DNA from: an uncultured Prevotellaceae bacterium
GTDB taxonomy: Bacteria > Bacteroidota > Bacteroidia > Bacteroidales > Bacteroidaceae
Reading direction: 5' to 3'
Assembly (NCBI GenBank): GCA_902780025.1
Contig: CACZDV010000018.1
Span: 1 to 55,375, forward strand
Length of the DNA stretch: 55,375 nt
Shown piece by piece: positions 40,076-48,989 of this stretch (the first letter of the stretch is position 1; each line of letters starts with the position of its first letter). The position numbers and the translations under genes were made by a program. The notes under the pieces are model-generated. The model made no database searches. It had not been told where the DNA came from and was given only the letters and a program-made list of their open reading frames with translations.

Positions 40076-40587
40076 TAACATCAGACAAAGAAGTCAGGCT
40101 GCGTGCCTTGGAACCTGAAGACCTCGAGCTTTTATATCACATCGAAAACGACCGCCAGTTATGGGATGTAGGGACTACTAATGTGCCTTATTCTCGCTAT
40201 GTACTACATGACTATATTGCTAATGCCTCGGGTAACATCTATAACGACGGTGAGGTGAGACTCATCATCGAAAACGGGGTGGGGGATACTGTCGGAATTA
40301 TCGACATCACAGACTTCGACGCAAAAAACCAACGTGCTGAGGTTGGTATTGTTGTAACTTGTGAGAACCGTCGCAAGGGCATTGCTACGGCCGCCTTATG
40401 CCAAATTGCCGACTACTCGTTGCGAGTACTCCATTTACACCAACTCTACGCTGTGGTCGGTGAGAACAATGAAGCAGCCCTCGAATTGTTCCGAAAAGTC
40501 GGTTATACTGAGCATTTACAGTTGCGCGACTGGCTATACGATGGAAAAAACTACCATTCGGCCGTATTGATGCAGATATTTTTGTAA
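40072..40587 (+). CDS. GNAT-family N-acetyltransferase (SpeG/RimL-like)
   Basis: A 171-residue acetyltransferase. The opening VRLRALEPEDLELLYHIEND is the RimJ/SpeG pattern. Acetyl-CoA-binding motif A is at about 94-115 (EVGIVVTCENRRKGIATAAL), followed by HLHQLYAVVGENNEAALELFRKVGY, the conserved motif B. Relatives acetylate spermidine or protein N termini; the substrate here is unknown. Its ATG overlaps the glycosyltransferase stop, so it is the last gene of the engB-recR transcript and ends just before the tRNA promoter. Confidence 0.85.
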   Translation: MITSDKEVRLRALEPEDLELLYHIENDRQLWDVGTTNVPYSRYVLHDYIANASGNIYNDGEVRLIIENGVGDTVGIIDITDFDAKNQRAEVGIVVTCENRRKGIATAALCQIADYSLRVLHLHQLYAVVGENNEAALELFRKVGYTEHLQLRDWLYDGKNYHSAVLMQIFL

Positions 40588-40604
40588 AAAAGTACGCGAA
40601 AAGT

Positions 40605-40635
40605 TTGGCTGGTTCGGAAATTATTGCTACCTTTG
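40605..40635 (+). promoter_or_regulatory. tRNA-Asp promoter
   Basis: TTG at 40605-40607 and TACCTTTG at 40628-40635, exactly 20 bases apart. This is an ideal Bacteroidetes promoter, 30 bases before the first tRNA. Confidence 0.75.
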
Positions 40636-40665
40636 CACCCGCAAACAAGCAAGGAGACCTAAAGA

Positions 40666-40739
40666 GGTGCGTTAGTTCAGTAGGTTAGAATGCCTGCCTG
40701 TCACGCAGGAGGTCACGAGTTCGAGTCTCGTACGCACCG
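40666..40739 (+). tRNA. tRNA-Asp (GTC), copy 1
   Basis: A 74-base cloverleaf. Acceptor GGTGCGT pairs with ACGCACC, the anticodon stem is CCTGC/GCAGG with loop CTGTCAC (anticodon GTC), and the T arm is ACGAG/CTCGT. G is the discriminator. CCA is not encoded. Confidence 0.97.
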
Positions 40740-40778
40740 CTTCTCCCGCTGCCTGAGTAAACACTATTTTTCCTATCA

Positions 40779-40852
40779 GGTGCGTTAGTTCAGTAGGTTA
40801 GAATGCCTGCCTGTCACGCAGGAGGTCACGAGTTCGAGTCTCGTACGCACCG
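40779..40852 (+). tRNA. tRNA-Asp (GTC), copy 2
   Basis: Identical in sequence to copy 1 over all 74 bases, separated from it by 39 bases of unrelated spacer, and read from the same promoter. Confidence 0.97.
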
Positions 40853-40859
40853 CAACAAG

Positions 40860-40892
40860 AAGCTCACTGGATACGTCCGCTGAGCTTTTTTG
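40860..40892 (+). terminator. Terminator of the tRNA-Asp transcript
   Basis: AAGCTCA (40860-40866) pairs with TGAGCTT (40881-40887), with an inner GGA/TCC, and is followed by a T run. Confidence 0.75.
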
Positions 40893-40934
40893 TTTACGTT
40901 AATTGAAGTATAAACTCTTAAAATGCTTTGACAA

Positions 40935-41585
40935 ATGATGAAAAGACCAGTCCTATTTATCATAATGATGTTCGCTGTGCAATGTCTATGTGCACAGGTG
41001 AGGACACCGAAGTTAACCGTCTACAAGCAGTTCAAACCTAGCATCATCACGCTGAAGGACGGCAGAAAACTTAATCAGCCTCTGACAAACATCTTTCTAA
41101 AGAACTCGTCGCTACTCTATATGAACGGTACGAACTCTATGGAGGCCAAGATGGACAACATCGTTAGCGTCCAGTTCGACGACCGTTTTTATGTTAGAAT
41201 CGACTCGTTGCTTTGCTATCAAGTCGATACGGTTGGTAATGATGCGCTGTATTGCGCCACAATTATAGATATTCCTGCGTACCAACAACAGTTGAAGAAT
41301 AATCAAGTGATTTCCAATTTGGATTTTGATTTCTCAGGAATGTTGGGTGGACAGATGTCGACGGCAACTATTGACATCAGTACAGAGGATGATTATAATT
41401 TCCCGCTGATTGACATTTTCTATTATCGTCTTAACGGAAAGTTTATTCGTACTCATGAACGTATTCTCGAACGTACACTTTCCAAGGAAAAGCGTCGCAT
41501 GTTGCGTACCTACGAGAATATGGAAGGTTTCAGTTGGACTGATAGCGATAGCTTATTGAAACTATTAAAGGCAATCCACGAATGA
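40935..41585 (+). CDS. Secreted protein of unknown function
   Basis: A 216-residue protein with a clear signal peptide (about 1-20, hydrophobic run ending LCA-Q). I do not recognise the mature part. Its first half looks like a small beta-barrel repeat (ITLKDGRKLNQPLTNIFLKNSSLLYMNG, MEAKMDNIVSVQFDDRFYVRI), resembling domains that read out a keyed substrate on the cell surface, but no family can be named. The C-terminal third is helical and basic. It is monocistronic, and its stop codon lies inside a terminator hairpin. Confidence 0.7.
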   Translation: MMKRPVLFIIMMFAVQCLCAQVRTPKLTVYKQFKPSIITLKDGRKLNQPLTNIFLKNSSLLYMNGTNSMEAKMDNIVSVQFDDRFYVRIDSLLCYQVDTVGNDALYCATIIDIPAYQQQLKNNQVISNLDFDFSGMLGGQMSTATIDISTEDDYNFPLIDIFYYRLNGKFIRTHERILERTLSKEKRRMLRTYENMEGFSWTDSDSLLKLLKAIHE

Positions 41586-41593
41586 TTGCCTTT
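41567..41593. terminator. Terminator between the secreted protein gene and rel
   Basis: AAAGGCAATC (41567-41576) pairs with GATTGCCTTT (41584-41593) around a 7-base loop. The hairpin contains the stop codon of the plus-strand gene and could serve both convergent genes. Confidence 0.6.
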
Positions 41594-41642
41594 ATCTATC
41601 TATTTATCATAATGCCGATTGTATAACAAGCCAGCATTTCTA

Positions 41643-43856
41643 TTAAATACGTTCCACCTGTTTCACACCCTTGACCGTCCGCAACTTTTTAATAAGAGCT
41701 TCGAGCTTGGCCTGGTCATCAATCATTACGACGAGGTTTCCACGAAACAGGCCATCACTGGAGTCTATGTTGATACTACGCAGTATGAGCCGTTCCTCCT
41801 TAGAGATAATGCTGGTCAGGTTATTGACAATGCCGATGTCGTCGACGCCAATGACACGCAGAGTGATGCTATACTGTGATGCTCCCTTTCCTGACCACTT
41901 GGCGCGAACGACGCGATAGCCAAAGCGGCGTTTCAGTTCAGGTGCATTAGGACAGTCAGTACGGTGAATCTTGATGCCACCACTAACGGTAACGAAGCCA
42001 AATACCTGATCACCATAGATAGGATTGCAACAACGAGCTAACTGGTAATCAATACCTTTCAGATTGCGGTCAATGATGAGCACATCGTCGTTTTGTGGCA
42101 GTTGTCGCGTAGCTTTTTCCTCGTCTAGAACGAACTCTCCAGCTGAGCGAGCTTGATTATCGCCAGTCTGTGTACGCTCACCCTGCTGGATTTCCAAATA
42201 CTTATCTATCAGCGTATTAATGTCAATCGTCTGGTCAGCCACCTGACGATAGAAGTCAGAAACTTCTTTGAAACCTAACTTCTTGATGAGATGCTGCATG
42301 ACGGGTTCTTCCAGCTCAATCTTGCGATTCTTGAACTTACGCTCAATCATTTCTTTGGCAAAGAGTCCCTCCTTGACCTGCGTTTCTTTCAGTGCTAAGC
42401 GTATCTTAGCCTTGGCACGGCTGGTTTTGACGATGGAAAGCCACTCCTGGCGGGGCTTCTGTGTGGACGAGGTCATAATCTCCACCTGGTCACCGCTCTG
42501 CAGTACCTGGCGGAACGTCACCACCTTATTATTTACGCGCGCGCCTACGCACGACGAACCTATCTTGGAGTGTATATGGTAGGCCATGTCGAGTACGGTA
42601 GCTCCCTTGGGAAACTTCAGCAGGTCGCCTTTGGGCGTGAAGACATAGACTTCGTCTTCATAGAGGTCCATCTTAAACTGATCCATCGCTTCGAGTCCGT
42701 CGCTGTTCTCGAGCATCTGACGGATAGAGGTCAGCCAGTCGTCCATTCCGCTCTGACCTTTGACGCCCTTGTAGCGCCAGTGTGCTGCCACACCGCGCTC
42801 AGCAATTTCGTCCATACGCTCCGTGCGTATCTGAATCTCAACCCATTTCTGCTCAGGACCAAGTACGGTGATATGTAGGCTTTCGTAACCGTTTGATTTA
42901 GGAACACTTAGCCAATCACGTAGCCGTTTGGGGTTGGGCTGATACATATCGGTGACGATGGAGTATGTCTGCCAGCACTGCTGTTTTTCACGGTCTTCCG
43001 GACACTCAATGATTACGCGAATTGCGAAGAGATCGTAGACACCCTCAAAACCGCACTTTTGCTTCTTCATCTTCTGCCAAATGCTGTGGATAGACTTCGT
43101 GCGACCCTTGATGTGAAACGTCAGTCCTGCAGCTTTCAGCCGTTCTTCGATAGGCTTAACGAAGCGTTCGATATAGGCATCGCGGCTCTTCTTAGTCTCG
43201 CTCAGCTTGTCCTTGATGAGATAGTAGGCATCGTGCTCCAGGTATTTCAACGACAGGTCTTCGAGTTCAGACTTCAGCTTGTATAAACCTAATTTATGAG
43301 CCAGCGGTGCATAGAGATAAGCAGCCTCTTGGCTTACTTCCTTCTGGGCCTCACTATTCTTTGTGTCGCGTATCTGGCGCATCAGGTTAACGCGGTCGGC
43401 AATCATAATGAGGATAACCCGCATATCCTCAGCAAACGACAATAGTAAGTTACGGAAATTCTCACTTTCGACAACTGGGTTCTTCTTGTATAAATCCTGT
43501 ATGCGCTGCAAACCATGAAGAATGGTTGCTGCAGCTTGACCATACTCCCGCTGCACGTCGTCAATGGTCATCAGTCCTTGTTCGATGCTATAGCGCAGTA
43601 ACACTGCCAATACTGCGTCGCGTTTCAGTCCTGTTTCGTCAACTAGTATTTTGGCTGTCTGCAATCCAGACAGAATAGGATTCAGTCCGAAGATGTCGCG
43701 GTGTACCTGATGCTCGCCTAAAAGACTCAGCAGGTGGGTACGTAATCGTTGTTCCTCACCTGCTTCAAATGAGTCCCCTACCCTATCTTTCAGCTCGCCG
43801 TACAGCCGCAACGTTTCAGCACGTTCATCAACAGTAAATTCAAATATTTCCTCCAT
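41643..43856 (-). CDS. RelA/SpoT-family (p)ppGpp synthetase with degenerate hydrolase domain
   Basis: A 737-residue long RSH protein. The N-terminal HD-type region (about 25-180) lacks key residues: where the hydrolase has LLHDVIEDT this reads LLRYSIEQG, and the first metal His is also absent (GLNPILSGLQ). The synthetase domain (about 235-355) keeps RTKSIHSIWQKM, YDLFAIRVI, SNGYESLH and EIQIRTERMDEIAERG. TGS (about 393-455), the conserved-Cys domain (RCCNPIYGD) and ACT (about 660-735) follow. It should therefore make but not hydrolyse (p)ppGpp, like RelA. A minus-strand TAACTTTG lies at 43885-43892. Confidence 0.9.
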   Translation of the reverse strand: MEEIFEFTVDERAETLRLYGELKDRVGDSFEAGEEQRLRTHLLSLLGEHQVHRDIFGLNPILSGLQTAKILVDETGLKRDAVLAVLLRYSIEQGLMTIDDVQREYGQAAATILHGLQRIQDLYKKNPVVESENFRNLLLSFAEDMRVILIMIADRVNLMRQIRDTKNSEAQKEVSQEAAYLYAPLAHKLGLYKLKSELEDLSLKYLEHDAYYLIKDKLSETKKSRDAYIERFVKPIEERLKAAGLTFHIKGRTKSIHSIWQKMKKQKCGFEGVYDLFAIRVIIECPEDREKQQCWQTYSIVTDMYQPNPKRLRDWLSVPKSNGYESLHITVLGPEQKWVEIQIRTERMDEIAERGVAAHWRYKGVKGQSGMDDWLTSIRQMLENSDGLEAMDQFKMDLYEDEVYVFTPKGDLLKFPKGATVLDMAYHIHSKIGSSCVGARVNNKVVTFRQVLQSGDQVEIMTSSTQKPRQEWLSIVKTSRAKAKIRLALKETQVKEGLFAKEMIERKFKNRKIELEEPVMQHLIKKLGFKEVSDFYRQVADQTIDINTLIDKYLEIQQGERTQTGDNQARSAGEFVLDEEKATRQLPQNDDVLIIDRNLKGIDYQLARCCNPIYGDQVFGFVTVSGGIKIHRTDCPNAPELKRRFGYRVVRAKWSGKGASQYSITLRVIGVDDIGIVNNLTSIISKEERLILRSINIDSSDGLFRGNLVVMIDDQAKLEALIKKLRTVKGVKQVERI

Positions 43857-43913
43857 CTTTTTACCTATTTACCGAATTTTTTGGCAAAGTTAATAAAAAG
43901 TTTTCGTTTTCGT

Positions 43914-43944
43914 TTGCTTTTTCAGGAAAAACTTTGTATATTTG
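43914..43944 (+). promoter_or_regulatory. Promoter of the DUF4301 gene
   Basis: TTG at 43914-43916 and TATATTTG at 43937-43944, 20-base spacer. The longest frame (from 43881) contains it, so the gene starts at 43974. Confidence 0.7.
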
Positions 43945-43973
43945 CGGGCAGAACAAATCTAAACACTAATATT

Positions 43974-45488
43974 ATGCTTTCACAACAAGATCTGAAACAG
44001 ATTGCCGCTAAAGGCATCACAGAAGCCCAGATAGAGACACAATTGGGCGAGTTCAAGACTGGATTTCCTTTCCTCAGGCTCAAAGCTGCCGCGAGTATTG
44101 AGGATGGCATCGTTGCCACCAGTGACACTGACAAGCAGACATACATCGACGCCTGGACAAAGTATAAGCAGGAAGGGCACAAGATAGTCAAGTTTGTACC
44201 CGCGTCGGGTGCGGCATCGCGTATGTTCAAGGATATGTTCGCATTCCTTGACGCCGATTACGATGTACCCACCACCACATTTGAGAAGCAGTACTTTGAT
44301 AACATTGAGAAGTTTGCTTTTTACGATGCCCTCGACGCTGTCTGCCGCAAAAACGAGGGGAAAAGCATCAGGTATCTCATACAGGAAGGGCAGTATAAGA
44401 AAGTCGTCGCTAATATGCTCTTCGAGAAAGGGCTGAACTACGGGCAGCTTCCAAAGGGCATGCTATTGTTCCATAAGTACCCCGAAGGTGCCCGTACGCC
44501 GATGGAGGAACATCTGGTCGAGGGTGCGCTCTATGCCGCCTCAAACGGCGAAGCCAACGTACACTTCACCGTCTCGCATGAACATATGGAGATGTTCAAG
44601 AAGAAAGTAAAGGCAAAAGCCGACAACTATGCACAGAAATACGGCATTAAGTATGACATCTCGTTCTCAGAACAGAAGCCTTCTACTGACACCATTGCCG
44701 CTAATCCCGACAACACACCATTCCGCAACGAAGACGGCTCGCTGCTCTTCCGTCCAGGAGGACATGGTGCTCTTATTGAGAACCTCAACGAGATTGACGC
44801 TGACATTATCTTCATCAAGAATATCGACAATGTTGTACCCGACAGACTGAAACAGGAAACCGTTGATTACAAGCAGGTAATCGCAGGAATACTTGTACAG
44901 TTACAGAAACTGACATTCAAATACTTACGCGAACTCGACAAAGAAAACCTTGAACATGACAAACTACATGAAATAAAGCATTTCGTCGAGCATGCTATCT
45001 GCCGCCGTCCCGACATAGCAAGCCTGACCGACCAAGAGTTGGCCGACTATTTGCGCAAGAAACTCAATCGCCCCATTCGTGTCTGCGGTGTTGTAAAGAA
45101 CGTTGGTGAACCTGGTGGTGGTCCGTTCCTCACCTACAATCAGGACGGCACTATCTCGTTGCAGATTCTTGAATCAAGCCAAATTGACAAGAACAACAAG
45201 GAGTATATGGAGATGTTCACTCATGGTACACATTTCAACCCCGTTGATCTTGTCTGCGCTGTCCGCGACTATCAGGGAAATCCCTTCAATCTGCCTGACT
45301 TTGTAGACCGCTCTACAGGTTTTATTTCTTCCAAATCAAAAAACGGAAAAGAATTGAAAGCTTTGGAGTTACCAGGTCTTTGGAATGGAGCTATGAGCGA
45401 CTGGAATACTTGCTTCGTCGAGGTGCCTCTTGGCACTTTTAATCCCGTCAAGACCGTCAACGATCTCCTGAGACCACAACATCAGTAA
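43974..45488 (+). CDS. DUF4301-family protein
   Basis: A 504-residue cytoplasmic protein of a Bacteroidetes family with unknown function. A nucleotide-sugar-transferase-like start is visible: KIVKFVPASGAASRMFKDMF at about 69-88 resembles the G-x-G-x-R loop of nucleotidyltransferases, and LFRPGGHGALIENLNEID at about 257-274 resembles their substrate region. FIKNIDNV (about 282-289) and VGEPGGGPF (about 378-386) are also conserved-looking. A nucleotidyltransferase role is my inference. It is preceded by a good promoter and followed by a strong terminator, so it is monocistronic. Confidence 0.82.
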   Translation: MLSQQDLKQIAAKGITEAQIETQLGEFKTGFPFLRLKAAASIEDGIVATSDTDKQTYIDAWTKYKQEGHKIVKFVPASGAASRMFKDMFAFLDADYDVPTTTFEKQYFDNIEKFAFYDALDAVCRKNEGKSIRYLIQEGQYKKVVANMLFEKGLNYGQLPKGMLLFHKYPEGARTPMEEHLVEGALYAASNGEANVHFTVSHEHMEMFKKKVKAKADNYAQKYGIKYDISFSEQKPSTDTIAANPDNTPFRNEDGSLLFRPGGHGALIENLNEIDADIIFIKNIDNVVPDRLKQETVDYKQVIAGILVQLQKLTFKYLRELDKENLEHDKLHEIKHFVEHAICRRPDIASLTDQELADYLRKKLNRPIRVCGVVKNVGEPGGGPFLTYNQDGTISLQILESSQIDKNNKEYMEMFTHGTHFNPVDLVCAVRDYQGNPFNLPDFVDRSTGFISSKSKNGKELKALELPGLWNGAMSDWNTCFVEVPLGTFNPVKTVNDLLRPQHQ

Positions 45489-45508
45489 AGCCCAACAAAC
45501 AAGAACTT

Positions 45509-45538
45509 TAAAGGTGCAAACACAGTGTTGCACCTTTA
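45509..45538 (+). terminator. Terminator after the DUF4301 gene
   Basis: An 11-bp perfect stem (45509-45519 with 45528-45538) with an 8-base loop, followed by a T-containing tail. It rules out the longer frame of the next gene beginning at 45525. Confidence 0.7.
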
Positions 45539-45554
45539 CTTTATAATCTGTAGA

Positions 45555-46493
45555 ATGAAACATTTATGCGATTTCATTGCCCGATGGATGGGTTTGATGG
45601 TACTGCTTGTGGCTGTGGTATCTGTCTTAGTCCCTGATTCATTTATTTGGATAGACACGTGGACTATTAATCCCATGCTGGGCATCATTATGTTTGGTAT
45701 GGGATTGACACTTTCCCCACATGATTTCCGTATCGTGTTGAGCCGTCCCAAGGATATTTTCATCGGTTGTCTGGCGCAGTTCACAGTCATGCCCCTACTG
45801 GCCTGGCTGTTATCGTGGGTATTTTCGCTACCCAAGGAACTTGCATTGGGAGTGATTCTTGTAGGATGCTGTCCTGGTGGCACCGCATCCAATGTCATCA
45901 CCTATCTGGCAAAAGGCGACTTGGCTTTGTCTGTCGGAATGACGGCCACCTCTACCCTACTTGCTCCCCTACTCACTCCGCTTTTGGTTTGGCTGATGGC
46001 CGGAACGATGGTCGATGTAGATACACTGGGGATGTTGCAAAGCATTGTCTATGTGGTTATTGCGCCTATCGTCATCGGACTGTTTTGCCAGCGTTTCTTT
46101 CCGCGAATGACAAAGTACATCACGCCATATTTGCCAGCCTTATCCTCAATAGTGATAGCTATGGTAGTAGGTATTGTCGTGTCCCATAACGCTGGCCGCC
46201 TGATGATTGGAGGATTGTTGGTAGTGATTGTAGTGATGGCTCATAATTTGCTCGGTCTTTCTATTGGTTATCTTGTTGGCCGACTCTTACAGCTGTCCAA
46301 ACCAAAGTGTGTAGCTCTCAGTATCGAAGTAGGCATGCAGAACTCTGGACTTGCGTCATCACTTGCCGTCCTCCATTTTGCTGCTTATCCGCTTGCCTCC
46401 ATACCAGGTGCCCTGTTCAGCGTATGGCATAATATTAGTGGCGCTTTAGTTGCCAGAGGTATTTTTGCCAGCAAAGCAAGAGATGAAGAGTAG
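45555..46493 (+). CDS. Bile acid:sodium symporter family (BASS) transporter
   Basis: A 312-residue membrane protein with about ten helices. BASS marks are NPMLGIIMFGMGLTL (about 38-52), the sodium-site helix VGCCPGGTASNVITYLAKGD (about 107-126) and EVGMQNSGLASSLA (about 259-272). Members move bile acids, pantothenate precursors or pyruvate with sodium. In a gut anaerobe any of these is possible and the sequence does not decide. The longest frame starts at 45525 within the terminator hairpin, so the ATG at 45555 is used. It is single, ahead of the nfnAB promoter. Confidence 0.88.
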   Translation: MKHLCDFIARWMGLMVLLVAVVSVLVPDSFIWIDTWTINPMLGIIMFGMGLTLSPHDFRIVLSRPKDIFIGCLAQFTVMPLLAWLLSWVFSLPKELALGVILVGCCPGGTASNVITYLAKGDLALSVGMTATSTLLAPLLTPLLVWLMAGTMVDVDTLGMLQSIVYVVIAPIVIGLFCQRFFPRMTKYITPYLPALSSIVIAMVVGIVVSHNAGRLMIGGLLVVIVVMAHNLLGLSIGYLVGRLLQLSKPKCVALSIEVGMQNSGLASSLAVLHFAAYPLASIPGALFSVWHNISGALVARGIFASKARDEE

Positions 46494-46533
46494 TATTCTT
46501 TCGTCGGAGCTGACAAAAAAAACTGCAAAAGAT

Positions 46534-46564
46534 TGGGTAAATTGAAAACATTTTGCTACCTTTG
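46534..46564 (+). promoter_or_regulatory. nfnAB promoter
   Basis: TTG at 46534-46536 and TACCTTTG at 46557-46564, exactly 20 bases apart, 42 bases before the ATG at 46606. Confidence 0.7.
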
Positions 46565-46605
46565 CACCCGATTTTGCAAGCAAATTGATACAAACAGATA
46601 CGAAT

Positions 46606-48954
46606 ATGAATAAAATTGTCAGAAAAGAACAGTTCTCCGAGAAGGTTTTCCTTTTCGAAATTGAGGCTCCACTGATTGCCAAAAGCCGTAAGGCTGGCAA
46701 CTTTGTCATCGTTCGCGTTGACCAAAAGGGTGAACGTATGCCGCTGACTATTGCCGGAGCCGACATTGAACGTGGCACTATCACGCTGGTTGTTCAGATG
46801 GTGGGTCTGTCCAGTAAAAAGCTGTGTGCCCTCAACGAGGGTGACTTCGTAGCCGATGTGGTGGGTCCGCTCGGCAATCCTACCCGTATTGAGAACTACG
46901 GAACGGTCGTTTGTGCAGGAGGCGGTTTGGGCGTTGCACCCATGCTGCCCATCATCCAGGCGCTGAAGAAGGCCGGCAACCGCATTCTTAGTGTGATGGC
47001 CGGACGTTCGAAGGATCTTATTATATTAGAAGATAAGGTACGCGAGTCGTCTGACGAGGTCATCATCATGACTGACGACGGATCGTACGGTGAGAAGGGC
47101 GTGGTGACCGTCGGTATTGAGAAGTTCATCGAGCAGGAGCACGTCGACAAGGTGTTTGCCATCGGCCCGCCCATCATGATGAAGTTCTCGAACCTCACGG
47201 CTCAGAAGCACAACATCCCCTGCGAAGTCAGCCTGAATACCATCATGGTGGACGGTACGGGTATGTGCGGCGCCTGCCGACTGACCATTGGCGGCAAGAC
47301 GAAGTTCGTCTGCATCGATGGTCCTGAGTTCGACGGTGCATTGGTCGACTGGGACGAGATGTTCAAGCGCATGGGAACCTTCAAGCGTGCTGAGCAGGAA
47401 GAACTGGAGCACTACGAGGAGCACCTGAGCACAGGGGCCGAGAAGTTCCATGAGCCCCAGATGTCCCATGAGCCCCAGAAGGCTCAGGAGTCCCAGGATT
47501 CCATCGAGACCCTTACCGACAAGAAAGCCGAGTGGCGCCAGGAACTGCGCGCATCCATGAAGCCCAAGGACCGTATGGCCATTGAGCGTGTTATTATGCC
47601 TGAGCTTGACCCAGAATACCGTGCCACCACTCGCACAGAGGAAGTGAACATCGGCCTGACCAAAGAGATGGCGATGCAGGAAGCCAAGCGCTGTCTGGAC
47701 TGCCCGAAGCCCAGCTGTGTCGAAGGATGCCCTGTGAACATTGATATTCCCTCATTCGTTAAGAATATCGAGCGCGGCGAAATTCTTGCTGCTGCCAAGG
47801 TACTGAAGCAGACATCGGCACTACACGCCGTCTGCGGCCGTGTTTGTCCGCAGGAGAAGCAGTGTGAGAGCAAGTGCGTACACCTGAAGAGTGGCGGCAA
47901 GGCTGTAGCCATTGGCTATCTGGAGCGTTTTGCCGCTGACTATGAGCGCGAGAGCGGCAATATCAGCCTGCCTGAGATTGCACCCTCAAACGGCATCAAG
48001 ATTGCCGTAGTAGGCTCTGGCCCTGCCGGACTTTCGTTTGCCGGCGATATGGTGAAGAAGGGCTACGACGTCTACGTGTTCGAGGCCCTGCACGAGATTG
48101 GCGGTGTGCTGAAATACGGTATTCCTGAGTTCCGTCTGCCCAATAAGATTGTGGATGTGGAAATCGAGAATCTCGCTAAGATGGGCGTACACTTCCAGAC
48201 CGACGTCATCGTAGGTAAAACCATTAGTGTTGAGCAACTTGAGAAGGATGGCTTCAAGGGAATCTTTGTGGGTTCAGGTGCTGGTCTGCCCAACTTCATG
48301 AACATTCCTGGTGAGAACGCCATCAACATCATGTCGTCCAATGAATACCTGACGCGTGTGAACCTGATGGACGCTGCCAACCCCACTACCGATACGCCTA
48401 TTAACTTTGGTAAGAACGTGCTCGTTGTGGGTGGTGGAAACACCGCTATGGACTCCTGCCGCACGGCTAAGCGTCTTGGTGGCAATGTTACCTTGGTCTA
48501 CCGCCGTTCTGAGCAGGAGATGCCTGCCCGTCTGGAAGAGGTGAAGCATGCCAAGGAGGAGGGCATCAACTTCCTGACGTTGCACAACCCCATCGAGTAC
48601 ATTGCCGACGAGCAGGGTGCCGTCAAGCAGGCTGTGCTACAGGTGATGGAACTTGGAGAGCCTGATGCTTCAGGCCGTCGCTCACCGGTTCCCGTTGAGG
48701 GCAAGACGGTGACGCTCGACGTTGACCAGGTTATCGTAGCCGTAGGTGTCAGCCCCAACCCGCTGGTGCCGAAGAGCATCGAGGGACTGGAACTTGGCCG
48801 TAAGAACACCATTGCCGTCAACGAGGGTATGCAGTCGAGCCGCTTGGAGATTTTTGCCGGAGGCGACATCGTCCGCGGTGGTGCTACCGTTATCCTCGCC
48901 ATGGGCGACGGTCGTCGTGCTGCCCAGAACATGCACGAATATCTGCAGAAGTAA
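46606..48954 (+). CDS. Fused NADH-dependent ferredoxin:NADP+ oxidoreductase (NfnAB-like)
   Basis: A 782-residue single-chain fusion. Residues 1-270 are the ferredoxin-NAD reductase-like subunit (VCAGGGLGVAPMLP; [2Fe-2S] cysteines in GMCGACRL and a later FVCIDGPEFDG). A Pro/Gln/Glu-rich linker lies at about 283-305. Residues 310-782 are the GltD-like subunit with CLDCPKPSCVEGCP and the following cysteines for 4Fe-4S clusters, then FAD motif VVGSGPAGLSFAGDM and NADPH motif VVGGGNTAMD. In characterised two-subunit Nfn enzymes this couples NADH, NADPH and ferredoxin by electron bifurcation. Annotation as glutamate synthase is common for such proteins, but no amidotransferase part is present. Confidence 0.88.
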   Translation: MNKIVRKEQFSEKVFLFEIEAPLIAKSRKAGNFVIVRVDQKGERMPLTIAGADIERGTITLVVQMVGLSSKKLCALNEGDFVADVVGPLGNPTRIENYGTVVCAGGGLGVAPMLPIIQALKKAGNRILSVMAGRSKDLIILEDKVRESSDEVIIMTDDGSYGEKGVVTVGIEKFIEQEHVDKVFAIGPPIMMKFSNLTAQKHNIPCEVSLNTIMVDGTGMCGACRLTIGGKTKFVCIDGPEFDGALVDWDEMFKRMGTFKRAEQEELEHYEEHLSTGAEKFHEPQMSHEPQKAQESQDSIETLTDKKAEWRQELRASMKPKDRMAIERVIMPELDPEYRATTRTEEVNIGLTKEMAMQEAKRCLDCPKPSCVEGCPVNIDIPSFVKNIERGEILAAAKVLKQTSALHAVCGRVCPQEKQCESKCVHLKSGGKAVAIGYLERFAADYERESGNISLPEIAPSNGIKIAVVGSGPAGLSFAGDMVKKGYDVYVFEALHEIGGVLKYGIPEFRLPNKIVDVEIENLAKMGVHFQTDVIVGKTISVEQLEKDGFKGIFVGSGAGLPNFMNIPGENAINIMSSNEYLTRVNLMDAANPTTDTPINFGKNVLVVGGGNTAMDSCRTAKRLGGNVTLVYRRSEQEMPARLEEVKHAKEEGINFLTLHNPIEYIADEQGAVKQAVLQVMELGEPDASGRRSPVPVEGKTVTLDVDQVIVAVGVSPNPLVPKSIEGLELGRKNTIAVNEGMQSSRLEIFAGGDIVRGGATVILAMGDGRRAAQNMHEYLQK

Positions 48955-48989
48955 AAGTGTGCTTTGCGGTTACCCGCAAAAATGAAATT

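Noticed and set aside
40666-40852. tRNA pair as an integration site for a mobile element
   Set aside because: No integrase, no third partial tRNA copy and no element boundaries nearby; a simple gene duplication is enough.
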